Part shown: positions 1 through 6,542 of the stretch, piece after piece | Layout of the letters: the number at the start of each line of letters is the position of its first letter | Position numbering within the stretch: the first letter of the stretch is position 1 | Assembly: GCA_900754445.1 (NCBI GenBank) | Contig: CAAECW010000088.1 | Span: forward strand, 1 to 10,616 | DNA: 10,616 bases | Direction of reading: 5' to 3' | Source of the DNA: an uncultured Collinsella sp. | GTDB lineage: Bacteria > Actinomycetota > Coriobacteriia > Coriobacteriales > Coriobacteriaceae | Made by a program: the position numbers and the translations under genes | Notes under the pieces: generated by a model | Databases searched by the model: none | What the model saw: the letters and a program-made list of their open reading frames with translations, nothing else | What the model was told of the DNA's origin: nothing

Positions 1-163
1 GAGCCGTCCAATGAGGAGATCCTGCGATTCGTTGCAAGCGAATGGGAGAAGCTCTCGTTCTTCGGTGACGATCCCGCCAAGGCGAACGAGCCCGCGAAGG
101 ACCCCAAGCGGCGCGCCCGCGAGGCGGCGAAAGCACTTAAGTAGCCGGCGATGAGCACCAAAG
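1..163 (+). pseudogene. YjdF-family (DUF2992) C-terminal remnant, window-cut, premature stop
   Basis: The frame opening at base 1 reads EPSNEEILRFVASEWEKL, then SFFGDD, a Pro/Lys linker and the basic segment KDPKRRAREAAKALK before a TAG at 142-144. Past the stop the same frame still reads PAMSTK, which matches the continuation (RPAMSTKAQQAL) in the second YjdF remnant at 7661-7816, so TAG replaces a CGG codon there. YjdF proteins end in a PKRRQREAAK...STKAQ-type basic tail; the family is known as the product downstream of the azaaromatic-binding yjdF riboswitch, and its biochemical role is unclear. The N-terminal half is outside the window. Homology stops at about 163, where MerR-like sequence begins in another frame. 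Family call is from motif recognition; confidence that it is broken is high because of the nonsense codon and the junction. Confidence 0.7.
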
Positions 164-287
164 GTTCAAATGCTGGTACTACGAGCAGGCGATCCAAGAT
201 GGCAACGAGGATAGACTGAAGGCGCTGATTCCCGACAATTTGCCGGAAGAGATCAAAGATACCTACGATAACGCCCACGCTCAATAA
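162..287 (+). pseudogene. MerR-family regulator C-terminal remnant
   Basis: A frame open from 141 encodes RFKCWYYEQAIQDGNEDRLK followed by about 20 residues ending in DTYDNAHAQ and a TAA at 285-287. The (Y/F)KCWYYE-A...G(N/T)E pattern is typical of the last 40 or so residues after the effector-side helix of MerR-type regulators in gut Firmicutes and Actinobacteria. There is no start codon, no ribosome binding site and no helix-turn-helix part. The fragment is joined directly to the decayed YjdF tail, so it is a deletion product rather than a small gene. The MerR assignment rests on this one motif and is moderate. Confidence 0.5.
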
Positions 288-340
288 TGCCGCCCGATGC
301 TCAAGGGGCTTTGGCAAGGAGTCGTTTAGGCAGACATGCA

Positions 341-375
341 AAAAGAAAGCCTCCGAACCAGAAGGTTCGGAGGCT
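341..375 (-). terminator. Rho-independent terminator of the LysR gene
   Basis: A perfect 12-bp stem (348-359 with 364-375, arms AGCCTCCGAACC / GGTTCGGAGGCT) closes a four-base loop. On the minus strand it is followed by TTTCTTTTTG (348-341 and beyond), the expected U-tract. It lies about 50 bp past the stop of the minus-strand LysR gene and has no comparable T-run on the plus side. Confidence 0.85.
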
Positions 376-423
376 GTTATTCCCGTTATTCCCATAGGCA
401 TAAGCGCATCTGTTCGCGATTGC

Positions 424-1323
424 CTATCGATGCTCTGCCTCGAGCACGGCAGACACCGCATCGAGGAACTCCCGCACATGGTCGGCGGGGTGCGGCGAAT
501 GAAGCAGCCCGTAAGACACGAGACAGTCCCAATCGGTAGGGACGGTTTTAAGCATGGGGTGGACGTTGGCCCACAACGGCAGCGTCGCAAGCGCGAGGTC
601 CTCGTTCGCGCCGCGATTGAACACCTCCGCCCGATATTGTGGGAAGTCTACAAGCGCGATTTGAGGATGATGCAAGAGTATCTCGTCGCGTACGCGGTCG
701 ATTTCGGCGTTCCAGCCCCGGCGTATAAGCATAAGACTGTGATTGTGGAGGTCGTCGAATGTGACGATGTCGCGTTTGGCGAGTTCGTTGTCGACGGGAA
801 CGGCACACCAGAGCGGCTCGCGCGAAAGCTCGAGGCCCAGGCACCCGCGCTCTTTAAGAAAGGCATCGTCGAAAATCCCCACCACGATATCCATGTCTTG
901 CCCGAGGTTCGCCAAACCGCGCGCCGCCGAGGGTGTGTTTTCAAACGTGACCACCTGAAGGCTCATGCCAGGGCAACGTTCCTTCACCTTCGGCCACAAC
1001 TTTGTGAGCGGCGTGCTGGGCGTCATGAGCGACACTCCCACGCGGATGATGCGTTTCTCTCCGCGCTCGGCGATGCGCGCGCGTGCGATTGATTCTTGAG
1101 AGTACTGCACGATATGGCGGGCGTCGGCGAGCAGCGACCTGCCTGCTCGCGTAAGCGAAAGCCCCTGATGCGATCGGTGGAACAGCGTAAGGCCTAGCCG
1201 CGACTCCAGCAGGTTCATCTGCTTGATGACGGCCGTGGGCGTGATGAAGGACTCTTGTGCCGCCTTGGAGAAGCTGCCCGCCTCCGCCACGTGGATGAAA
1301 GTGTCAAGCTGTGGGTTGTACAT
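424..1323 (-). CDS. LysR-type transcriptional regulator
   Basis: A 299-residue LysR-type regulator. The N-terminal winged helix-turn-helix (residues ~1-60) reads YNPQLDTFIHVAEAGSFSKA, then an ESRLGLTLFHRS motif and LTRAG, all standard for the family; the rest (~90-295) is a periplasmic-binding-like effector domain. The ATG at 1323 is chosen over an in-frame GTG at 1338 because AGGAGG (1333-1328) lies between them, placed correctly only for the ATG. It is divergent from the reductase gene at 1453 with 129 bp between, the classical layout in which a LysR protein controls its neighbour and itself. A terminator follows at 341-375. The effector is unknown; an aldehyde or quinone-like signal would fit the neighbours but is inference. 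Confidence 0.93.
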   Translation of the reverse strand: MYNPQLDTFIHVAEAGSFSKAAQESFITPTAVIKQMNLLESRLGLTLFHRSHQGLSLTRAGRSLLADARHIVQYSQESIARARIAERGEKRIIRVGVSLMTPSTPLTKLWPKVKERCPGMSLQVVTFENTPSAARGLANLGQDMDIVVGIFDDAFLKERGCLGLELSREPLWCAVPVDNELAKRDIVTFDDLHNHSLMLIRRGWNAEIDRVRDEILLHHPQIALVDFPQYRAEVFNRGANEDLALATLPLWANVHPMLKTVPTDWDCLVSYGLLHSPHPADHVREFLDAVSAVLEAEHR

Positions 1324-1352
1324 CGATCCTCCTGTCACGCATTATGTGCCGT

Positions 1353-1371
1353 ATATACCCCATGGTTATAT
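1353..1371. promoter_or_regulatory. Candidate LysR operator palindrome
   Basis: The sequence ATATACCCCATGGTTATAT is an imperfect inverted repeat (ATATAnCC-N3-GGnTATAT) and contains a T-N11-A pattern (T1356, A1368). It sits inside the 129-bp divergent intergenic region, 30 bp upstream of the LysR start and about 80 bp upstream of the reductase start, which is the usual place for a LysR recognition site. No clear -35/-10 pair could be assigned on either strand. Confidence 0.45.
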
Positions 1372-1452
1372 CCATCATTCCAACGTGAACTTCTCGCATG
1401 TCAGTAAACGCCGTAGCCTTGTATTCGAAAAGTCACCATTAAGGAGGAGACC

Positions 1453-2301
1453 ATGGAGTATCTGAAGCTCAACAACGACGTAGAGATGCCCATCGAGGGT
1501 TTGGGCACCTTCCTCATGACCCCGGCCGAGGCCGAGGCGGCCGCAACCGCCGCGCTCGCGGCTGGCTACGAGCACATCGACACCGCCAACGCCTACATGA
1601 ACGAGCGCGCCGTGGGCCGTGCCATCGCCAAGAGCGGCATCGCGCGCGGCCAGATCTTCGTCTCCACCAAGCTCTGGCCGAGCGTCTACGACGCGGGCAT
1701 GCCCGCGGTGGACGCCACGCTCCAGCGCCTGGGGCTCGACTACGTCGACATGCTCATCCTGCACCAGCCGGTAGGCGACTACCTGGCCGCGTGGCGCACG
1801 ATGAAGGAGGCGTGCCGCGCGGGCAAGGTGCGCGCCCTCGGCCTCTCCAACTTCCCGCAAGACAAGATCGCCGAGGTCATCGAGGTCGCCGACATCAAGC
1901 CGCAGCTCGCGACCGTTGAATGCCACCCCTACCACGCCCAGCGCGACCTGCGTGCCTACCTTGCGCCGTACGGCACGGTGATCGAGGCGTGGTACCCGCT
2001 CGGCCACGGCGACAAAGGTCTTCTGGAGGAGCCCGTCTTCGTCACTCTCGCCGAGAAGTACGGCAAGACCCCGGCCCAGGTGATCCTGCGCTGGCACGTG
2101 CAGATGGGCACCTCCATCATCCCCGGCTCCAAGAACCCCGCCCACATCGCCGACAACGCGAACATCTTCGACTTCTCCCTCACCGAAGATGAGATGGCCG
2201 AGATTGCCAAGCTCGACGGGACCATGACCTACTACACCGCCACTGAGGAAGCGCTCGCGGGTTACCTGGCCATACGCCCCGATTTCGACGCGCAAGAGTA
2301 G
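1453..2301 (+). CDS. Aldo/keto reductase (AKR1), variant cofactor loop
   Basis: A 282-residue cytosolic aldo/keto reductase, a TIM-barrel NAD(P)H-dependent enzyme reducing aldehydes or ketones. The catalytic tetrad is present: D43 and Y48 in IDTANAY, K73 in STKLWP, H104 in LILHQP. Length is normal for the 2,5-diketogluconate/methylglyoxal reductase branch. AAGGAGG (1441-1447), five bases from the ATG, supports the start. The C-terminal cofactor motif is IIPGSKNPAHIADN (222-235), where most relatives have IPKS-x4-R-x3-N; the Lys and Arg that bind the NADPH 2'-phosphate are Gly225 and His231, so cofactor preference may differ from its neighbour at 2613. It is the first gene downstream of the divergent LysR regulator. 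Substrate is not readable from sequence. Confidence 0.93.
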   Translation: MEYLKLNNDVEMPIEGLGTFLMTPAEAEAAATAALAAGYEHIDTANAYMNERAVGRAIAKSGIARGQIFVSTKLWPSVYDAGMPAVDATLQRLGLDYVDMLILHQPVGDYLAAWRTMKEACRAGKVRALGLSNFPQDKIAEVIEVADIKPQLATVECHPYHAQRDLRAYLAPYGTVIEAWYPLGHGDKGLLEEPVFVTLAEKYGKTPAQVILRWHVQMGTSIIPGSKNPAHIADNANIFDFSLTEDEMAEIAKLDGTMTYYTATEEALAGYLAIRPDFDAQE

Positions 2302-2315
2302 CGCTCAGACGATAA

Positions 2316-2507
2316 CGGGCCAACCAAGCCGCCGCCGAGGACCAGTCGACTGTCGAGGACGAGCCCGCCGCAGTGCCCGCTGCAGACGGCAACGTCCTCG
2401 TGGCCTACTACTCGGCACAGGGCCACACCGCTGTCGTAGCTCAGGCCATCGCCGACGAGCTCGGCGCCGATCTCTTTGAGGTGACGCCTAGAACCCGCGG
2501 GTTATAA
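2316..2507 (+). pseudogene. Flavodoxin remnant (N-terminal FMN-binding part only)
   Basis: An open frame without a plausible start carries an Ala/Glu/Pro-rich linker followed by NVLVAYYSAQGHTAVVAQAI and ADELGADLFEVTP, then runs into RTRGL and a TAA. NVLVAYYSxxGHT is the first beta-strand and FMN-phosphate loop of a flavodoxin, and LFE(V/I)TP is the usual end of the second strand, so about 100 following residues are missing. The acidic linker suggests the parent was a secreted or lipoprotein-type flavodoxin common in anaerobes. Homology stops exactly where TAGAACCC begins (2489). The remnant lies between two aldo/keto reductase genes, a context where flavodoxin-like redox proteins are common. 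Confidence 0.75.
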
Positions 2508-2537
2508 CACCGTGCGCACCCCAGCGTTATAGAACCC
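2489..2537. repeat. Paired TAGAACCC direct repeat with palindromes at the flavodoxin breakpoint
   Basis: TAGAACCC occurs at 2489-2496 and 2530-2537. The first copy is part of a perfect 12-bp palindrome AACCCGCGGGTT (2492-2503), and GGGTTATAAC (2499-2508) is nearly inverted relative to GTTATAGAACCC (2526-2537). The left repeat marks where flavodoxin homology ends. This may be a recombination scar or an operator for the downstream reductase gene; the sequence does not decide. Confidence 0.4.
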
Positions 2538-2612
2538 TCACCAACGGAAACTTCCGCCGGCGCGGCGCCCCTCGTATGGTGGATACGTCAAGTTGCGAGA
2601 AAGGAAGGCACC

Positions 2613-3464
2613 ATGGACTACATCACCTTGAACAACGGCGTCAGGATGCCGCAGCTCGGCTTCGGCGTGTACCAGATCCCGGACGCCGCGGAATGCCAGC
2701 GCGCCGTGGAGGACGCGCTCTCGGTCGGCTACCGGCTGCTCGACACGGCCGCGAGCTACGGCAACGAAGAGGCGGTCGGGGCCGCCATTCGTGCGAGCGG
2801 CCTGCCGCGCGACGAGGTGTTCGTGACGACCAAGCTGTGGATGTCGGATGCGAGCTACGAGGGGGCCAAGCGCGGCTTTGACGCGTCGCTCAAGCGGCTG
2901 GGGCTCGACTACGTCGACCTCTACCTCATCCACCAGCCGTTCGGCGACGTCTTCGGCGCGTGGCGCGCCATGGAGGAGCTCTACGAGCAGGGCGTTATCC
3001 GCGCCATAGGCACAGCTAACTTCTACCCCGATCACCTCGCAAACCTCATCTCGTTCAACCGCATCGCCCCCGCCGTGAACCAAGTCGAGTGCAACGTGTT
3101 CTTCCAGCAGCGCGAGGCGCAGGAGTACATGGCCGGCAAGGAGGTGGCCATGGAGGGCTGGGCGCCCTTTGCGGAGGGCAGAAACGACCTCTTCCGCAAC
3201 GAGGTCCTCGCTCGCATCGGCGAGGCGCACGGCAAGACGGTCGCCCAGGTCGTGTTGCGCTGGCTGCTGCAGCGCGGTGTGGTCTGCATCCCTAAGAGCA
3301 CGCACCGCGATCGCATGGGGCAGAACTTCGACGTCTTCGACTTCGCGCTGGGCGACGACGAGATGGTCGCCATCGCCGCGCTCGACACCGGGCGCAGCGC
3401 GTTCTTCGACCACCACGACCCCGTCACCATCGAATGGCTGTCCGGGCTCGTTCGCAACGTGTAG
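2613..3464 (+). CDS. Aldo/keto reductase (AKR2), canonical NADPH motif
   Basis: A 283-residue aldo/keto reductase, related to but clearly distinct from the one at 1453. The tetrad is D44 and Y49 (LLDTAASY), K74 (TTKLW) and H107 (YLIHQP). The cofactor motif IPKSTHRDRMGQN (226-238) has the canonical K228, S229, R234 and N238, so NADPH is expected. An AAAGGAAGG ribosome binding site precedes the ATG. The gene is followed after 44 bp by the alcohol dehydrogenase with no terminator between, so the two are probably cotranscribed. It resembles YvgN/DkgA-type reductases that act on methylglyoxal and other small carbonyls; the actual substrate is unknown. Confidence 0.93.
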   Translation: MDYITLNNGVRMPQLGFGVYQIPDAAECQRAVEDALSVGYRLLDTAASYGNEEAVGAAIRASGLPRDEVFVTTKLWMSDASYEGAKRGFDASLKRLGLDYVDLYLIHQPFGDVFGAWRAMEELYEQGVIRAIGTANFYPDHLANLISFNRIAPAVNQVECNVFFQQREAQEYMAGKEVAMEGWAPFAEGRNDLFRNEVLARIGEAHGKTVAQVVLRWLLQRGVVCIPKSTHRDRMGQNFDVFDFALGDDEMVAIAALDTGRSAFFDHHDPVTIEWLSGLVRNV

Positions 3465-3508
3465 ACGAGCGGTCAGACCGCACTGATAACTTACTAGGAG
3501 GAATTGCC

Positions 3509-4672
3509 ATGAACTCATTCACGTACGACTACCCGGTCAGGAACTACTTCGGCGAGGGGGCCATGGACCAGGCACTCGACGCCGAGATGGGTGCCATGGG
3601 CAAGACAGTGATGCTCGCCTACGGCAGAGGCTCGGTCAAACGAACCGGCGTCTACGGTCACGTGATCGATAAGCTCACGAGCGCGGGCAAGCGCGTGGTG
3701 GACTTCGGCGGCATCATGCCCAACCCGACCTACGAGAAGTGCCAGGAAGGCGCTACGCTCGCACGCGAGGAGCAGGTCGATTTCATCCTCGCCGTCGGCG
3801 GCGGGTCGGTCTTCGACTGTTGCAAGGTAGTCTCCGCGCAGGCGATGCTTGACGAGGACATCGAGACGTTCGAGCACGCCGACGGCAAGATGCCGAGCTC
3901 GTTCATCCCCACGGGATGCATCGTTACGCTCTCCGGCACGGGCGCCGAGCAGAACAACGGCGCCGTCATCACCAACGAGGAGACGCACGTGAAGGGCGCC
4001 TATCTGGGGGCGATGCCCATGTGGGCGGCGCTCGACCCGGCACTCACGCTCACCGTACCGCACGCGCAGTTCATGAGCGGCGCGTTCGACACGCTCTCGC
4101 ACTGCATGGAGAGCTATTTCGGTAGCCCGCGCGAACGCAACGTCACCGACGACATCAACCTCGCCATCCAGCGTAACGTCATCCGCAACATGCGGATTAT
4201 CGCGGACGACGACCAGAACCTCGATGCCCGAAGCGAGCTCGTATACGACTCCGCCATGGCCGAGAACGGCGTGCTCAAGATCGGCAAGTCAACGGACTTC
4301 CAGGCGCACATGATCCAGCACCAGTACGGCGCGTACACCCACACCAACCACGGAATGGGCCTCGCGGTCATCCACCCTGCGCTCTACCGCCACCTGGCCC
4401 CCGAGGCGCCCGCGCAGTTCGCCCGCTGGGCGCGCGAGGTGTGGGGCGTCGACGCCAAGGGCAAAGACGACCTTACGGTGGCGCTGGAGGGCATCGACCG
4501 CCTGCAGACGTTCATCGGCGAGATGGGGCTTCCCACGAGCTTCGCCGAGATGGGCTCCGACGCGTCCGACGAGACGCTGCACAAGGTTGCGGACACCTGC
4601 GTGCTCACCGGCAGCTGCGCCAAGAAACTGGAGCGCAGCGAGGTGTTCCAGATTCTGACCGAGTGCCTCTAG
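3509..4672 (+). CDS. Metal-dependent (group III) alcohol dehydrogenase, YqhD/butanol-dehydrogenase-like
   Basis: A 387-residue iron-type alcohol dehydrogenase. It begins NSFTYDYPVRNYFGEGAM, has the nucleotide-binding GGGS at 97-100 (AVGGGSVFDCCK), and carries all four metal ligands, D194 and H198 (AFDTLSHCMESY), H267 (QAHMIQH) and H281 (HTNHG), at the same positions as in E. coli YqhD. YqhD-like enzymes reduce butyraldehyde, acrolein, methylglyoxal and other aldehydes with NADPH. The start at 3509 is preferred to an upstream in-frame ATG at 3434 because AGGAGG (3496-3501) is 7 bp away and the upstream start would overlap the preceding reductase gene. It is the last gene of the carbonyl-reducing run and is followed by a hairpin at 4714-4744. 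Confidence 0.95.
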   Translation: MNSFTYDYPVRNYFGEGAMDQALDAEMGAMGKTVMLAYGRGSVKRTGVYGHVIDKLTSAGKRVVDFGGIMPNPTYEKCQEGATLAREEQVDFILAVGGGSVFDCCKVVSAQAMLDEDIETFEHADGKMPSSFIPTGCIVTLSGTGAEQNNGAVITNEETHVKGAYLGAMPMWAALDPALTLTVPHAQFMSGAFDTLSHCMESYFGSPRERNVTDDINLAIQRNVIRNMRIIADDDQNLDARSELVYDSAMAENGVLKIGKSTDFQAHMIQHQYGAYTHTNHGMGLAVIHPALYRHLAPEAPAQFARWAREVWGVDAKGKDDLTVALEGIDRLQTFIGEMGLPTSFAEMGSDASDETLHKVADTCVLTGSCAKKLERSEVFQILTECL

Positions 4673-4713
4673 ATCGGCAGTGGATCCCGATCAGCCCGCG
4701 CCGAAGGAAACAG

Positions 4714-4744
4714 GAAGGCTCCTCGTTTTTCTCGAGGAGCCTTC
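4714..4744 (+). terminator. Hairpin terminator after the alcohol dehydrogenase
   Basis: A perfect 12-bp stem (GAAGGCTCCTCG 4714-4725 with CGAGGAGCCTTC 4733-4744) with a 7-base T-rich loop, 41 bp past the stop codon. The plus-strand tail (TGAGTTCTTG) has only a weak T-run, so termination may be partial. Confidence 0.65.
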
Positions 4745-4745
4745 T

Positions 4746-5113
4746 GAGTTCTTGCCCGATTGTGAAACCATGTGGCTTGCAGGTGCGGCGGTTGCGAAAC
4801 GTCCCCATCGGTCGCCATCGGAACCGTATGAAACCGCATGAATATTAAAACAAATGTTCTATTACTATTCCCGCTCAGTGACTAATCCAGTCCGAGTGTT
4901 GTCGATGCGTGTCGCGTCGTACCGCCTAAGGGCCAATTCGTGCCCAATTTGGGCGAATCAGGCCCTTGATTCGCGATTTTGTGAATGGCTCAATTGATTC
5001 GCAAAACCGCAGGTCGCCTTTTTAATCACTCCCTGGTTTCCGCCGGGGTTCGTAGCGGGTGGCGTGAAAAGGGGCGATTCAAAGGGTCGGAGAGATACGT
5101 CTTAGCCAAGAGA
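4746..5113. other. Non-coding stretch with repeated TGATTCGC octamers
   Basis: No convincing gene was found here. The first 130 bp include an AT-rich run around 4840-4870 that could hold a promoter. The octamer TGATTCGC occurs at 4967-4974 and 4995-5002 and inverted at 4953-4960; the inverted and first direct copies form a perfect 8-bp-arm palindrome around GGCCCT (4953-4974). The rest (5003-5113) shows nothing recognisable. Composition is more AT-rich than the genes to the left. Confidence 0.5.
4928..4967. repeat. Long imperfect hairpin
   Basis: Arms AAGGGCC (4928-4934) and GGCCCTT (4961-4967) enclose further pairing ATTCG/CGAAT and GCCC/GGGC around AATTT. Nearly all bases of the 40-nt element pair. 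It shares bases with the alternative palindrome 4953-4974, so the two structures are mutually exclusive. There is no T-run after it on either strand that would make it a standard terminator. Confidence 0.5.
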
Positions 5114-5114
5114 A

Positions 5115-5133
5115 TAAGGTTAGCCTTATCTTA
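5115..5133. promoter_or_regulatory. Candidate DtxR/IdeR-type iron box
   Basis: The 19-mer TAAGGTTAGCCTTATCTTA agrees with the DtxR/IdeR consensus TTAGGTTAGSCTAACCTAA at 15 of 19 positions by eye and contains a perfect ATAAGG-TTAG-CCTTAT inverted repeat (5114-5129). It lies 18 bp upstream of the probable -10 element and 56 bp upstream of the first methyltransferase start, a repressor position. Confidence 0.5.
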
Positions 5134-5150
5134 CTGCAAGATTCGTGTGT

Positions 5151-5173
5151 TATAGTTAGATAGCTCTAACTAT
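5151..5173 (+). promoter_or_regulatory. Promoter -10 with overlapping 22-bp palindrome
   Basis: TATAGT at 5151-5156 is a good -10 hexamer; no -35 with ideal spacing is visible (nearest candidates end at 5131-5136). Overlapping it is ATAGTTAGA-TAGC-TCTAACTAT (5152-5173), a perfect inverted repeat with 9-bp arms. TTAG-containing arms resemble half-sites of DtxR-family metalloregulators. The leader to the ATG at 5189 would be very short. Confidence 0.5.
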
Positions 5174-5188
5174 TTGGGGGCGATAGCC

Positions 5189-5818
5189 ATGAACGAACGC
5201 AAGGGCTTCTGGGACAAGAATGCCGGTCGGTACGACCGTTTCATGCGAAAGGACCGGGCGGCGTATGAGAAGATGTATGAGCTGATCAGGCCGGTGGTGA
5301 AAGCAAAAACCGTACTGGAGGTTGCCACTGGCACGGGGCTTATCGCAAAGAGCGTCGTGAATGCGGCGACGCACATCGAGGCTACGGACGCTTCTGCAAA
5401 GATGATCCTTGAAGCAAAACGGGACAGTCAATCCGCAAAGCTGCACTTTTCCGTACAAGATATGTTCCGCCTGCCCTATGCACAGAAGTCCTTCGATGTG
5501 GTGATCGCGTCCAACGCGCTTCACATAGTGCCGCATCCGGAAAAGGCCCTGCAAGAAATCAGGCGGGTGCTGAAGGACGACGGCGTGCTCATCGCGCCAA
5601 CCTTCACCCACGCGGGGAGCTCGGTTTCCGGCAAGGCAAAAGCCTTTTTCATGAGTATGGCGGGATTCCCCCTCCACAGCAGGTGGACAAGCGAGGAATA
5701 CCTACGTTTCCTGCGTCAAAACGGCTGGGCAGTGCAGAAAAGCGCGGTGCTGAAGGCCTCGTTCCCGCTGACCTATGCGGAATGCACGAAATCGGAGGGG
5801 CCAGATGTCGTTCATTGA
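5189..5818 (+). CDS. Class I SAM-dependent methyltransferase (Methyltransf_11-like)
   Basis: A 209-residue class I methyltransferase. Motif I is VLEVATGTGLIA (residues 42-53), the acidic end of strand 2 is HIEATDAS, and SFDVVIASNALHIVPHPEKA plus IRRVLKDDGVLIAP give motifs post-I to III of the UbiE/Methyltransf_11 fold. Start at 5189 follows GGGGG at 5176-5180; an in-frame TTG at 5174 is less likely because it lies next to the palindrome. It is the first gene behind two metal-box-like palindromes and overlaps the next methyltransferase by 14 bp, so translation is coupled. Base composition is clearly lower in GC than the reductase genes to the left. The substrate is unknown; iron-regulated expression would suggest metallophore or tetrapyrrole chemistry, which is inference only. 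Confidence 0.88.
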   Translation: MNERKGFWDKNAGRYDRFMRKDRAAYEKMYELIRPVVKAKTVLEVATGTGLIAKSVVNAATHIEATDASAKMILEAKRDSQSAKLHFSVQDMFRLPYAQKSFDVVIASNALHIVPHPEKALQEIRRVLKDDGVLIAPTFTHAGSSVSGKAKAFFMSMAGFPLHSRWTSEEYLRFLRQNGWAVQKSAVLKASFPLTYAECTKSEGPDVVH

Positions 5819-6410
5819 AAACACCCGCAAGCCCGTGGGCCTCGGCGGAAAACTTATGGTTGCCATGATGAATCTGGGCCACAGCCCTGTGGCGCGGTGG
5901 GGACTTCGATTTCTACGACTTGCGCCAAATGCCAAGGTGCTGGATTGCGGCTGCGGCGGCGGGGCAAACATAAAACGGCTGCTGAAAAAATGCCCGCATG
6001 GCGTCGTCAAGGGCATCGACTATTCGCCCGTCAGCGTGGAGAAGGCAAGAAAGCTCAACCGAACTGCAATTCAGGAGGGGCGTTGCGCCGTTCTGCAAGG
6101 CAGTGTGGCGGATATGGCGTTTGAGAATAGCTACTTCGATGCTGTCACGGCCTTTGAGACCGTCTATTTTTGGCCTGATTTGCCCCGATGCTTCCGTGAG
6201 GTCTGGCGGACGCTGAAGCCAGGCGGGACAATTCTTATCTGCAACGAGAGCAATGGCGATACGGACAAGGACGAGAGGTGGACGCAGATCATCGGCGGCA
6301 TGACCATCTACAAGGACATTGAATTAAAGACATGTCTGGAGCAGGCAGGTTTTCACGAGGTGCAGATACACAAAAAGAAAAAGTGGCTCTGCGTCACGGC
6401 GCGGAAGTAA
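5805..6410 (+). CDS. Class I SAM-dependent methyltransferase, second of three
   Basis: A 201-residue class I methyltransferase. Motif I is VLDCGCGGGANIKRLL (45-60), followed by GIDYSPVSVEKARKLN (SAM ribose binding), SYFDAVTAFETVYFWPDL (motif II region) and VWRTLKPGGTILICNE (motif III). The ATG at 5805 has GGAGG at 5794-5798 inside the end of the preceding gene; the 14-bp overlap shows a shared transcript. A longer in-frame start at 5775 is rejected because it lacks a ribosome binding site. The family acts on small molecules. Together with its neighbours it forms an unusual run of three different methyltransferases with no biosynthetic core enzyme in view. Confidence 0.9.
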   Translation: MSFIENTRKPVGLGGKLMVAMMNLGHSPVARWGLRFLRLAPNAKVLDCGCGGGANIKRLLKKCPHGVVKGIDYSPVSVEKARKLNRTAIQEGRCAVLQGSVADMAFENSYFDAVTAFETVYFWPDLPRCFREVWRTLKPGGTILICNESNGDTDKDERWTQIIGGMTIYKDIELKTCLEQAGFHEVQIHKKKKWLCVTARK

Positions 6411-6449
6411 GGGCATCAAGCACGGGTATTTTTGTATCCATCCTGCACA

Positions 6450-6514
6450 TGGCGATAGGAATGACGGTCATAGCGGCTGTGCTGGCGGCAATTGTGACAG
6501 TTTTTAAATTGTGA
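6450..6514 (+). CDS. Possible hydrophobic mini-ORF (21 aa), doubtful
   Basis: ATG at 6450 opens AIGMTVIAAVLAAIVTVFKL, a single predicted membrane-spanning stretch ending at TGA 6512-6514. The frame is open further upstream, through the end of the second methyltransferase. No good ribosome binding site precedes the ATG. It may be a membrane micropeptide, or the last helix of a lost transporter gene, since the surrounding DNA shows much decay. Its last codons lie in the 17-bp tandem duplication. Confidence 0.25.
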
Positions 6515-6523
6515 CAGTTTTTA
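6490..6523. repeat. Perfect 17-bp tandem duplication
   Basis: AATTGTGACAGTTTTTA is present twice head to tail (6490-6506 and 6507-6523), just upstream of the third methyltransferase. It looks like a recent slippage or duplication event and changes the end of the mini-ORF at 6450. Confidence 0.85.
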
Positions 6524-6542
6524 TTCACTGAGGAAGAAACCT

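Noticed and set aside
1375..2295. Long minus-strand ORF (306 codons) over the first aldo/keto reductase
   Set aside because: Antisense shadow of a GC-rich gene; composition is repetitive Gly/Val/Arg/Asp without any recognisable domain, and the plus-strand gene has an intact catalytic tetrad.
2538..3518. Minus-strand ORF of 326 codons over the second aldo/keto reductase
   Set aside because: Same kind of antisense shadow; no ribosome binding site or family motif.
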